NCBI RefSeq assembly: GCF_023715225.1 | Contig: NZ_JAMBNS010000005.1 | Span: forward strand, 62,001-126,000 | Direction: 5' to 3' | Source of the DNA: Robertmurraya korlensis | Lineage (GTDB): Bacteria; Bacillota; Bacilli; Bacillales; Cytobacillaceae | Length of the DNA: 64,000 nt | In this document: piece by piece, positions 36,514 through 44,618 of the stretch | Position numbering within the stretch: position 1 is the first letter of the stretch | How the letters are laid out: each line of letters starts with the position of its first letter | The notes under the pieces: model-generated | What the model was told of the DNA's origin: nothing | What the model saw: the letters and a program-made list of their open reading frames with translations, nothing else | Databases searched by the model: none | Made by a program: the position numbers and the translations under genes

Positions 36514-37476
36514 ATGGTAAAAGTAACAGAGTTTTTATCAAAAAGGTTACCACTATTAATTATTATAACTGGAATTAGCACCTATTTTTCACCTGTATAC
36601 TTAAAAGTACCACCGATCGTCCCAAGCGCCCTCTTGGGAATCGTTATATTATTTACCGGGTTATCGATGAATATAGAAGGGATAAAAACCATTAATAAAA
36701 AGAAAACGGAATTGTTCATTATTGCTATTTTGAAGTGGACCATAACCGTTTTAATTTCCATTGGATTAGCTTCATTGTTCTTCTCCGATGAACCGGAAGT
36801 GGCCGCTGGTCTCATATTAGCTGGTGCTGTACCTAGTGCAACAGCAGCTACCGTGTATACGTTTATAGCAGGGGGAAATACGAGTCTAGTGATTGCCTCC
36901 TCTTTACTAGATGTCATCATCAGCCCATTTGTAACCCCTTTATCGATGATGGGAATTTCGAATAGTAACATTTCCATATCATCTTTTAATTTGCTTCAAT
37001 CGTTTATTCTTATCGTGATTGTCCCGCTGAGTGCCGGACTTTTCTTTCAACAAAAGGCGAAAAGGCTGGTTGAAAACTCTAAAATGATAACAAAACTCGG
37101 GTCAGCCTTAGCATTATTACTCATTGTTCATATTATTATGGTGAGTGGCAAAGAATCCATTGCGAGTGAGCTTGAACTGATTCCATTGGTGGTAGTGTCT
37201 ACCTTCGTCCAAGTACTTCTGCCAATGGTGTTAACCTATTTCATTTGCAAAAAAATAATGAATGAAGAAGATACACGTGCTGCCATCTTTCAAGTTGGAT
37301 TATGCAACACCGCCTTTGCTGCGATCCTAGCCTATCAGTTCATCGGAGAACTTGGGGTCATTGCACCTATCTTGAATATGATGGTTAATTTATCAATCGG
37401 TGCTCTACTTGCCAATTATTTTTCAAAAGAAGAAATAAAAAGCAGTGCAAAACCCATTCATAAGATACCAGTATAA
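36514..37476 (+). CDS. Bile acid:sodium symporter (BASS/PanS-like) family carrier
   Basis: A 320-residue protein with about 10 hydrophobic segments. It has VPSALLGIVILFTGLSMNIEGI, LAGAVPSATAATVYTFIAGGNTSL and VGLCNTAFAAILA, the pattern of BASS transporters such as PanS. ATG follows AAAGAGGGC. It is co-directional, 45 bp after the DUF35 gene, and may import the acid or export a ketoacid product of the operon. Confidence 0.82.
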   Translation: MVKVTEFLSKRLPLLIIITGISTYFSPVYLKVPPIVPSALLGIVILFTGLSMNIEGIKTINKKKTELFIIAILKWTITVLISIGLASLFFSDEPEVAAGLILAGAVPSATAATVYTFIAGGNTSLVIASSLLDVIISPFVTPLSMMGISNSNISISSFNLLQSFILIVIVPLSAGLFFQQKAKRLVENSKMITKLGSALALLLIVHIIMVSGKESIASELELIPLVVVSTFVQVLLPMVLTYFICKKIMNEEDTRAAIFQVGLCNTAFAAILAYQFIGELGVIAPILNMMVNLSIGALLANYFSKEEIKSSAKPIHKIPV

Positions 37477-37526
37477 AAAAGCTTAAATTGCTTTGTGCAA
37501 ATATATGGAAACTATAGTATTATTTC

Positions 37527-37555
37527 AAGCAGGGGAACAAATCTCTGCTTTTTTT
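37527..37555 (+). terminator. Terminator after BASS carrier gene
   Basis: AAGCAG / CTGCTT arms with a 12-nt interior and a following T-run. It closes the large operon. Confidence 0.65.
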
Positions 37556-37588
37556 GTGTGTTTATTTATGTTGAGAAGGTGTATATAG

Positions 37589-38446
37589 ATGAATTCAGTA
37601 AATAATGATCAAACGGAACATTGGAAAAAGAACATTATATTATTTTTAAGCAGTCAGACCATCTCACTTTTTGGTTCAGCCCTGGTTCAATATGCGATGA
37701 TGTGGCATATCACATTACATACAGAGTCTGGAATGATGATGACCCTATTTATCATTTGTGGTTTCATTCCTACTTTTATTTTCTCCGCTCATGAGAAAGC
37801 AAGTGATCAACAATCAACTAGCTATCTCGAAGATTTTAAGTTAGGGGTCACGTATATTAAGAGTAACCCATTTTTGAAACAGTTTTTTCTGTTCTTTGGC
37901 ATATTCTTTATCTTGATGGCGCCAGCCGCCTTTTTAACTCCTCTTCAAGTGACACGAAGCTTTGGTGATGATGTTTGGCGATTAACGGCGGTCGAAATTG
38001 CTTGGTCCATTGGCATGATGGTCGGTGGGGGAATCATTGCTGCTTGGGGTGGCTTTCCAAACAAAATTCATACCATGACCTTTGCAAGCCTTTTGATGGG
38101 AATATGTACTTTTGCATTAGGGGTTGTTCCGGTTTTCTGGGTATATTTATTTTTCATGGCTATTTTCGGAATTTCTATGCCGATCTTCAATACTCCAACC
38201 ACGGTATTATTACAGGAGAAGGTCGATGAGAGCTATTTAGGGAGGATTTTCGGAGTGTTTGGGATGATTTCAACTTCAATGATGCCAATCGGAATGCTGA
38301 TTTTCGGCCCGATGGCAGACGTGATCAAGGTGGAATGGCTATTGGTGGGAACGGGAATATTGATTTTCATCCTTTCTATTTTCTTAGGGATGAATAAAGT
38401 TTTACTTGATACGGGTAAGCCAGTAGTAGAGGAACCAGCCAAATAA
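37589..38446 (+). pseudogene. MFS transporter with in-frame internal deletion
   Basis: The frame is open for 285 codons but MFS drug-efflux proteins with this start (NIILFLSSQTISLFGSALVQ) are about 410-430 residues long. After ICGFIPTFIFS (near residue 66) the sequence jumps to AHEKASDQQSTSY, which in relatives lies after helix 6 in the central loop; the A-motif segment GVWADR-x-x-RK is missing. About 130 residues have been lost in frame at about 37786. The second half (six helices, ending LGMNKVLLDTGKP) is intact. Unlikely to transport; a shortened product may still be made. Confidence 0.8.
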
Positions 38447-38464
38447 GAATTTTAAACACTAATA

Positions 38465-38503
38465 GGCTCAGAGTTTTTTCAGACTCTGAGCCTTTCCTTT
38501 TTT
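38465..38503. terminator. Terminator after MFS gene
   Basis: Perfect 10-bp stem GGCTCAGAGT / ACTCTGAGCC with an 8-nt loop, then TTTCCTTTTTTT. It lies between two converging genes. Confidence 0.9.
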
Positions 38504-38518
38504 TGAGTTAGCTCCCAA

Positions 38519-38890
38519 TCATCGATGTTGATCTAAAAGAATAGGATTCCCATCTGGATCTTCGATAGTAAAGTGTGCCGGTCCTTCACTAGATTCAATA
38601 CCTTCAGATACAATATGGATGCCATTTTCTTGAAGGATTTTTTTAAGTTCTCTTACGTCTGTAAAGGATTCAAGATTTTGTGCATTTTCATCCCATCCAG
38701 GATTAAATGTAAGGATGTTTTTTTCAAACATCCCTTGGAAAAGACCGATTATACAGCTATCATTCTTCATAATAAGCCAGTTTTGAGAAATATCTCCTCC
38801 TAATGCTTCAAATCCAAGTTTGGTATAAAACTCTTTTGATTTATGTATATCTTTTACATTTAAGCTAATAGAAAAAGCGCCAAGTTTCAT
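38519..38890 (-). CDS. VOC family (glyoxalase/bleomycin-resistance fold) protein
   Basis: A 123-residue protein with two beta-alpha-beta-beta-beta units: SISLNVKDIHKSKEFYTKLGF and the C-terminal FTIEDPDGNPILLDQH. Metal-site Glu/His positions are partly kept. Specific substrate unknown. AGGAGATC-type ribosome site upstream. Divergent from two further VOC genes. Confidence 0.9.
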   Translation of the reverse strand: MKLGAFSISLNVKDIHKSKEFYTKLGFEALGGDISQNWLIMKNDSCIIGLFQGMFEKNILTFNPGWDENAQNLESFTDVRELKKILQENGIHIVSEGIESSEGPAHFTIEDPDGNPILLDQHR

Positions 38891-39111
38891 TCTTCCGATC
38901 TCCTTTTAAAATAGTAATTGTTAGATTTATACATTTCCTATATTTAGTATAATGGAGTAGTGGTGAATATACAATTTTAGACAGAAATAAGAATGGGTTG
39001 TATACAAGAATAAATTCGTCTATTTGTTACAATAATGAAGGAGTATCCTTACGTATACTAGAATACTTAATAGATTCGACAAGAAACTAATTGTTCAATT
39101 AGGAGGAAATT

Positions 39112-39507
39112 ATGGGAAGACCTATTCATTTCGAAATTCACGTGGATAACATGGATCGTGCAACGAAGTTTTATGGGGAAGTATTTGGGTGGACTTTTCA
39201 AGACTGGAGTGAGTATGCAGGATTGCCTTACTTTGGGGCTGTGACCGGCACGGATAGTGAACCTGGAATTAATGGTGCCTTAATGAAACGTCAAGGACCT
39301 TCTCCAGAACCAAACCAAGCGATGAATGGCTATGCTTGTACCATGGGTGTGGAAGACTACGATAGAATAGAAGCAAAAATTCTGGAGAATGGAGGCAAGG
39401 TGGCCTTGCCGAAACACGCACTTCCAGGAATGGCATGGCAGGGGTATTATCTGGATACGGAAGGGAACATTTTCGGAATTCATCAACCAGACGCGAATGC
39501 AAAGTAA
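39112..39507 (+). CDS. VOC family protein (glyoxalase-like)
   Basis: A 131-residue VOC protein beginning GRPIHFEIHVDNMDRATKFY with GEVFGWTF, and ending GYYLDTEGNIFGIHQPD. This subtype is the common predicted-enzyme-related-to-lactoylglutathione-lyase group. TAGGAGGAAATT precedes the ATG. Only 41 bp separate it from the next VOC gene. Confidence 0.92.
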   Translation: MGRPIHFEIHVDNMDRATKFYGEVFGWTFQDWSEYAGLPYFGAVTGTDSEPGINGALMKRQGPSPEPNQAMNGYACTMGVEDYDRIEAKILENGGKVALPKHALPGMAWQGYYLDTEGNIFGIHQPDANAK

Positions 39508-39548
39508 ACTATTCCAATAATGCGAGATGTGTGAGAAAGGGGCTATTT

Positions 39549-39929
39549 ATGATTATTAATAAAGTTGGCAAAATTACTGTATATGTAGAAGATCAAGAAC
39601 AAGCAAAAGAGTTCTGGTTAAATAAACTTGGTTTTGTGTTAAAACTCGAGCAACCGATGGGACCCAATATGAAATGGATAGAGGTAGGGCCTAGTGATGA
39701 TGAATTTACCACTATCATTTTATATTCGAAGTCAGCCATGGAACAGCAGCAGCCTTCTAAAGTTGCCCATCCTTCCATTCTATTCAGCACGACGGATATT
39801 GACTCATCTTATGAGAAAATGACACAAAATGGTGTGAAAGTAGGAGAAATGTTAAGAATGCCGTTTGGAACCATGTTCACTTTTTATGATCAAGATGACA
39901 ATGAATATTTATTAAGGGAAGATAAATAA
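39549..39929 (+). CDS. VOC family protein
   Basis: A 126-residue VOC protein: KVGKITVYVEDQEQAKEFWL, LGFVLKLEQPMGPNMKW, and the C-terminal FYDQDDNEYLLRE. ATG 39549 has AAAGGGG 6 nt upstream; the longer frame from 39435 overlaps the previous gene and was rejected. Third VOC gene in 1.4 kb but not close in sequence to the others, so it is probably not a recent duplication. Confidence 0.92.
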   Translation: MIINKVGKITVYVEDQEQAKEFWLNKLGFVLKLEQPMGPNMKWIEVGPSDDEFTTIILYSKSAMEQQQPSKVAHPSILFSTTDIDSSYEKMTQNGVKVGEMLRMPFGTMFTFYDQDDNEYLLREDK

Positions 39930-39945
39930 AGAATCCATATTAAAT

Positions 39946-39974
39946 AAAGGACAGGTTATCATTTCCTGTCCTTT
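39946..39974. terminator. Bidirectional terminator
   Basis: AAAGGACAGG / CCTGTCCTTT with a 9-nt loop, between the VOC gene and the converging DUF2243 gene. Confidence 0.85.
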
Positions 39975-39982
39975 ACACCTTT

Positions 39983-40375
39983 TTATATACTTATCCCTTT
40001 ATCTTCTAAAATCCTTGCAGATCTCTCTTTTCTAATCCCAACTAAAAGTAGAATTGTTCCCCCTAAAACAAACAGAGGCTCCAACCAATTCGCCTCAGGA
40101 CCACTAGTAATTCGGTGAAGCTGAAAGACCCAATGAAACACGACGATATCAAAACTTAAGAAAAGACCCGTTGCTACGATAAATCCATGGAAAAAGGATT
40201 TTGAAAACAATCGGTAAAACAGGGTCATTAGTAAGAGAAGAATGACGATCCCGAATCCAACCGCACCAATCCGCTCTGGTGCGGTATCGGCCTTCCATCC
40301 AAATGCTAACGCATCTATAATATGAAAAAGAAAATCCACTGTAAAAAAACCGACAACTGCTCCTAAAATTCGCAT
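39983..40375 (-). CDS. DUF2243 membrane protein
   Basis: A 130-residue protein with four hydrophobic segments. The family signature is visible: FDIVVFHWVFQLHRITSGPE, then WLEPLFVLGGTILLLVGIRKERS, and an earlier FLFHIID. ATG 40375 with GGAG 8-9 nt upstream was chosen over TTG at 40399. Function unknown; the His pattern resembles that of membrane metal or haem-binding proteins but nothing is established. Confidence 0.72.
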   Translation of the reverse strand: MRILGAVVGFFTVDFLFHIIDALAFGWKADTAPERIGAVGFGIVILLLLMTLFYRLFSKSFFHGFIVATGLFLSFDIVVFHWVFQLHRITSGPEANWLEPLFVLGGTILLLVGIRKERSARILEDKGISI

Positions 40376-40451
40376 GTAAAAAACTCCATTTCTATCCAAA
40401 AAGTCTCATTCATTATACCTCTTTATCTATCACCTGTTAAGGAAGGATCAG

Positions 40452-40613
40452 ATGTCATTTGGTACATTTCAGTTTTTTAATTGGCTCATTTTTATCTGGT
40501 GCGGACTAGGAATGTTGTTTATAGCCATTGCATCTATACGGGAAGTATTTTTTCAGTTAAAAAAGACAGGGAAACCTAAGAATCAGGATTCAAGTACAGA
40601 TACAAAGCTTTAG
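40452..40613 (+). CDS. Small single-pass membrane protein (53 aa)
   Basis: An unannotated-size frame with GGAAGGA 5 nt before its ATG. The product starts MSFGTFQFFNWLIFIWCGLG, has one hydrophobic helix to about residue 28 and a polar tail KKTGKPKNQDSSTD. It is divergent from the DUF2243 gene. Unknown function. Confidence 0.55.
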   Translation: MSFGTFQFFNWLIFIWCGLGMLFIAIASIREVFFQLKKTGKPKNQDSSTDTKL

Positions 40614-40941
40614 GAAACTATAATATTATTATGTAAACTAAGGGAGCTACCCCTTGAATACAGACCATCAGGGGGCAGTCTTTATTTTTTGGAAGGCAAT
40701 GTAACCAATATTATATTTTCTTCATAAAAATTACTTGTGATTTACAAATAATTATTTTATAGTTAATCTTATCATAACTTGGTAAATGTTAGTGAATTGA
40801 GTTTTCTAGGTTAAGGTGAAAAAGAAGATGACGGTGTAATATTCTAGTGTTCTATCAGTGTGACAATTGAATCCAATTTTCAACTTGTTATTTCTAACTC
40901 GGTTAAAATACTTGTATAATACAAATAAAAGAGGGATGGAT
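40614..40941. other. Intergenic region before FAD monooxygenase gene
   Basis: Contains a CCCCTTGA / TCAGGGG imperfect hairpin followed by a T-rich tract (about 40649-40690), a probable terminator for the 53-aa gene. The rest is AT-rich, with TATAAT at 40915-40920 as a likely -10 of the next gene. No further gene seen. Confidence 0.45.
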
Positions 40942-42006
40942 ATGAGTGAAATCTGGGATGTTATTGTAATTGGAGGAGGTCAATCTGGTTTAGCTTCAGG
41001 GTATTTTTTACGTAAGAAGGGATATCAATTCGTTATTTTAGAATCAAGTAACGTTGCAGCAGGATCCTGGCCACATTATTATGATAGTCTTCAATTGTTT
41101 TCCCCAGCCAATTTTTCATCATTGCCGGGAATGAAGTTCCCTAGTGATCTCAATCAATATCCAAATAAATCTGAAGTAATTCGATACTTAGCAGAATATG
41201 CTCAGCAATTTCAACTTCCTGTTCATATCAAGAAACAGGTTCTATCAGTTAAGAAAAACAATCATATTTTTACTGTTAAAACCAAAAATGGAGAGACCTA
41301 TCATTCTAAAGTGATTATCAATGCTACCGGCACTTTCCGAAATCCTTATCTCCCTCAAGTGAAGGGAAGTGAGTTATTTAATGGACGTATCCTACATTCC
41401 TCTCAATATAAAAATCCAGACCCCTTTATTAATGAAAGAATCATTGTTGTTGGAAGTGGAAATTCTGCTGTGCAAATTGCCATTGAGCTTTCAAAAGTTA
41501 GTAAGACCACATTAGCTGTACGACAGCCAGTTCGTTTTCAAAAACAAAAAGTATTAGGTCAGGATATACATGTTTGGCTTAAACTATCAGGATTTGATCA
41601 ATTTCCTTTCTGGAGATTAGGCAAAACCGCACCAAAAACGAAGCCAGTCCTCGATCTTGGACCATATAAAAAACAAGTGGATAAAGGAAATCCAAACCAA
41701 GTTAAAATGTTTACTAGATTTTATTGCGATGGGATCATATGGCCAGATGGAAACAAGGAGCAGGTAGATACGGTCATTTTTGCCACTGGATATAAAAATC
41801 ATCTGAGTCACTTAGTAAAAATAGGAGCAATCGATTCAACAGGAGAACCCGTACATGTAGGTGGAGTTAGCACTGTGGTACCAGGTCTCTATTATGTAGG
41901 GTTAGAAGGTCAACGGTCATTTGCTTCCGCAACTCTAAGAGGCTCTGGACCTGATGCGAAATTTGTGATTCGAAAGTTAGAGCGTTATTTAAAACTATAT
42001 AAATAA
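40942..42006 (+). CDS. Flavin-containing monooxygenase-like NAD(P)/FAD oxidoreductase (CzcO family)
   Basis: A 354-residue two-dinucleotide-site flavoprotein. FAD motif VIVIGGGQSGLASGYFL near the N-terminus; NADP motif IIVVGSGNSAVQIAIEL in the middle; FATGYK typical of the class B monooxygenase group near the end. ATG 40942 with AGAGGG 7 nt upstream; the ATG two codons earlier overlaps the ribosome site. Proteins of this group are annotated CzcO-like; the substrate is unknown. Confidence 0.88.
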   Translation: MSEIWDVIVIGGGQSGLASGYFLRKKGYQFVILESSNVAAGSWPHYYDSLQLFSPANFSSLPGMKFPSDLNQYPNKSEVIRYLAEYAQQFQLPVHIKKQVLSVKKNNHIFTVKTKNGETYHSKVIINATGTFRNPYLPQVKGSELFNGRILHSSQYKNPDPFINERIIVVGSGNSAVQIAIELSKVSKTTLAVRQPVRFQKQKVLGQDIHVWLKLSGFDQFPFWRLGKTAPKTKPVLDLGPYKKQVDKGNPNQVKMFTRFYCDGIIWPDGNKEQVDTVIFATGYKNHLSHLVKIGAIDSTGEPVHVGGVSTVVPGLYYVGLEGQRSFASATLRGSGPDAKFVIRKLERYLKLYK

Positions 42007-42015
42007 AGAATACAG

Positions 42016-42041
42016 GGAGAAGTATTTCATAGGACTTCTCC
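42016..42041. terminator. Terminator between monooxygenase and phosphoesterase genes
   Basis: GGAGAAGT / ACTTCTCC 8-bp stem, followed by TTATTCTTT; it abuts the converging gene's stop. Confidence 0.75.
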
Positions 42042-42536
42042 TTATTCTTTATTAAAAAACACATGCTCGGCATGAATTCCATCCTTAACCGTGATGATAC
42101 CGAACGATGGCTTCGGCTGTCGTCTCTTATCCGTGCAAGAACCAGGGTTAAATAATAGGATCCCATTAACTACCTTTAAAATAGGAATATGAGAGTGACC
42201 AAAGATGATGCAATCGACGGGATCATCTGCAAAAGCTTCCATTGTACGCCTCTCCGTAGTCCAGCGTTTGCCATGACCATGAACGACTCCAATTCGAACC
42301 CCTTCTATATCTACTACAAGTTTTTCAGGAAGAAGTCCTTGCAGCTCCTCAGAGTCTACATTCCCAAACACACCTTTTACTTGTCCGTATTGTAACAACT
42401 CATGATAAATCTCTATGGTTTGCCAATCTCCAGCATGGATGATTAAATCACATTGCTGTAACTCTGAAACGACCTGGAGAGGGAGTCTTTTTGCTTTTTT
42501 AGGCATATGTGTATCGGAAATGACGATAATTTTCAT
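42042..42536 (-). CDS. YfcE/MJ0936-family metallophosphoesterase
   Basis: A 164-residue calcineurin-like phosphoesterase: ISDTHMP (D-x-H), HAGDWQ (GD), GNVDSE (GNxD), VHGHG and FGHSHIP (GHxH), all five metal motifs present. The family hydrolyses phosphodiesters in vitro; the physiological substrate is unknown. Complete. Confidence 0.93.
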   Translation of the reverse strand: MKIIVISDTHMPKKAKRLPLQVVSELQQCDLIIHAGDWQTIEIYHELLQYGQVKGVFGNVDSEELQGLLPEKLVVDIEGVRIGVVHGHGKRWTTERRTMEAFADDPVDCIIFGHSHIPILKVVNGILLFNPGSCTDKRRQPKPSFGIITVKDGIHAEHVFFNKE

Positions 42537-42685
42537 ATTGTTCCTCTTGTGTGTAATCTCCTATATATCAGCAGCTTTATCAATTACAATATTAAAAATT
42601 AGTACCCCGTTTATTCAACTAAATCCTAGGGCGCCACACACCTAGATCAACCCCTTAGGTCCTATGTATACAGAATAACACCCGT

Positions 42686-43003
42686 ATGTATAACATGTCC
42701 TTAATTGAAAATACTATACAAAAGTGGATATTCCAACCAATTTTACCACATCCTCTTCAAGGATTATTATCTAATATGGAACAGGGAATAAGATCATCCA
42801 ATTTATTGGATAATATTCGTAACCGTATCTGTCAAAAGAGGAGTGTAACCACCTTGACTAAAAAAGACGCATTTCAGTGCCAAGAAGACATGGATCAAGT
42901 CCATCACCAGCTAATTGAACAAATCGCCCGAATCAGTGTGGATGAAGAGGAAGAGCGAATGAGAGATGAAGTGGAAATGCATAAACAGAACAAAGCTGAC
43001 TAA
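42686..43003 (+). CDS. Hypothetical protein (105 aa)
   Basis: No family recognised. The N-terminal half is mixed (IENTIQKWIFQPILPHPLQG) and the C-terminal half is acidic and helical (ARISVDEEEERMRDEVEMH). The start is uncertain (ATG 42686 or 42695) since no good ribosome site is visible. A clean terminator starts within 8 bases of its stop, which supports it as a real transcript end. Confidence 0.5.
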   Translation: MYNMSLIENTIQKWIFQPILPHPLQGLLSNMEQGIRSSNLLDNIRNRICQKRSVTTLTKKDAFQCQEDMDQVHHQLIEQIARISVDEEEERMRDEVEMHKQNKAD

Positions 43004-43020
43004 AGAGGTCAGTTTTTTTT
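42996..43020 (+). terminator. Terminator after hypothetical gene
   Basis: CTGAC / GTCAG stem with 7-nt loop, overlapping the stop codon, then eight T. Confidence 0.8.
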
Positions 43021-43111
43021 GTCTATATTTAACAACTCTTCTTAAACTGTATCCTTTCACCTTTTGCGCAAATAATAACAGGACATTATGAAGAAAATGG
43101 GTGAAAAGTGA

Positions 43112-44536
43112 ATGAAGAAAGAACGAAGAGGGTTGTCTGCTTGGCAGCTAACGATGATGGCGTTAGGAAGTGTCATCGGGGGTTCCTTTTTCCTTGGATC
43201 ATCGGTGGCCATTAATGCGGCAGGACCTGCGATATTAATATCGTTTATATTAGGGGGAGCACTTGTTTATTTTATCCTTTATGCGTTGTCAGAGATGACG
43301 GTAGGAAGTCCAACAATTGGATCGTTTAGTACCTTTGCTGCTCGAGAACTTGGTCATGGGACAGGCTTTGTCGTTGGGTGGTTGTACTGGACAGGTACGA
43401 TTCTCTCGATGTCGAGCGAAGCAACAGCGATTTCAATGCTCATTAGCAATTGGTATCCGAACGTGTCGATCGCTTGGCTTGGTGGATCAATCATTGTAGG
43501 AATAACGCTCATCAATTTATTAGGCGTAGATAAAATTGGGAAGCTAACAAGCGGATTGTCAGCAATCAAGGTGTTCGCGATTATCTTTTTTATTCTTACA
43601 GCGTTAGGGTTGATTTTCGGAGTGTTCCCTGGCGCCTCAGCAATTGGATTAGGCGAAGTTACGAGACAGCCTCTCATGCCAGGAGGAATCAGTGGAATTG
43701 CAGGGAGCATGCTGTTAGTTATTTTTACATATGCAGGATTTGAAATTATTGCCCTCGCTGCAACCGAGGCAGACAATCCTACTGACACGATCCCGAAAGC
43801 GATTCGAAATACGGTATTGTGTTTAGTGGGTTTGTATCTGCTATACGTGTTGGTGTTACTCCCACTTATCCCGACCGCTCTCCTGAGTGAAAATGTCAGT
43901 CCCATGGTCGCATCACTCACTCGCTGGGGAATTGGCTGGGCAGGGACAGCATTGAACCTTGTATTAATATCAGCCATTCTTTCCGCCATGCTGTCAGCCG
44001 TATTTGGATTAGGAAGAATGATTCGGTCCCTTGTGATTGAGGGTCACGCGCCACAAGAATTAAAAGACAATACCGATGTTCCTTATCGAGGAATATTATT
44101 TTCAGGCTTAGCGATGCTCGCCGGCTTATTATTCGGTCTGATGTTTCCGAGAGCCTATCTAGTATTAATTACATCAGGTGGTTTTGCTTTAATCTTCACT
44201 TATGCCGTAATTATGGCCAGTCATATACGCTATCGAAAAAGGAACGGCTGTCCTCCAGGTGGCATTTGTCAGATGCCTGGATTTCCATATACGTCCTGGA
44301 TTGCTTTGGTCAGTTTGATCATTGTGTTACTCAGTATGCCGTTAATTCCTGGGCAAACAGCTGGATTGGTAACGGGGATAAGTATGGTAGCGTTCTTTTC
44401 GTTAACGTACTTTGTTGTTAGTCGTAGAGGTGGATTACAAGAAAATGACAATAGAGTTCGTGGAACGCTGCAATCAAATTTTGCAACGGAGTTTTCTGAG
44501 GAGTTATATGGAGATAATGATAAGGATAAAAAATAA
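43112..44536 (+). CDS. APC family amino acid permease
   Basis: A 474-residue permease with about 12 membrane segments. It starts KKERRGLSAWQLTMMALGSV with IGGSFFLGSS, contains TYAGFEIIALAATEADNPTD (the conserved GFE) and AVFGLGRMIRSL. This is the YfnA/proline-specific-like branch. It is followed on the same strand by a D-threonine-aldolase-like enzyme, so D- or hydroxy-amino acids are plausible substrates. The ribosome site is weak (GTGAAAAGTGA). Confidence 0.88.
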   Translation: MKKERRGLSAWQLTMMALGSVIGGSFFLGSSVAINAAGPAILISFILGGALVYFILYALSEMTVGSPTIGSFSTFAARELGHGTGFVVGWLYWTGTILSMSSEATAISMLISNWYPNVSIAWLGGSIIVGITLINLLGVDKIGKLTSGLSAIKVFAIIFFILTALGLIFGVFPGASAIGLGEVTRQPLMPGGISGIAGSMLLVIFTYAGFEIIALAATEADNPTDTIPKAIRNTVLCLVGLYLLYVLVLLPLIPTALLSENVSPMVASLTRWGIGWAGTALNLVLISAILSAMLSAVFGLGRMIRSLVIEGHAPQELKDNTDVPYRGILFSGLAMLAGLLFGLMFPRAYLVLITSGGFALIFTYAVIMASHIRYRKRNGCPPGGICQMPGFPYTSWIALVSLIIVLLSMPLIPGQTAGLVTGISMVAFFSLTYFVVSRRGGLQENDNRVRGTLQSNFATEFSEELYGDNDKDKK

Positions 44537-44543
44537 TTTCATG

Positions 44544-44580
44544 AACTCTTCTTGTATTCATTCAAGAGGAGTTTCTTTTT
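44544..44580 (+). terminator. Terminator after APC permease gene
   Basis: AACTCTTCTTG / CAAGAGGAGTT arms with one wobble pair and an 8-nt loop, then TCTTTTT. Confidence 0.75.
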
Positions 44581-44618
44581 GTATAATGAAGGTAATTATT
44601 ACCTAAAGGAGGGAAAGC

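Noticed and set aside
36582-36977. 131-codon minus-strand open frame
   Set aside because: Opposite the BASS carrier gene; shadow frame of a hydrophobic coding region.
43354-43989. 211-codon minus-strand open frame
   Set aside because: It lies wholly opposite the APC permease gene, has no ribosome site and its product is low in recognisable structure; it is a shadow frame.
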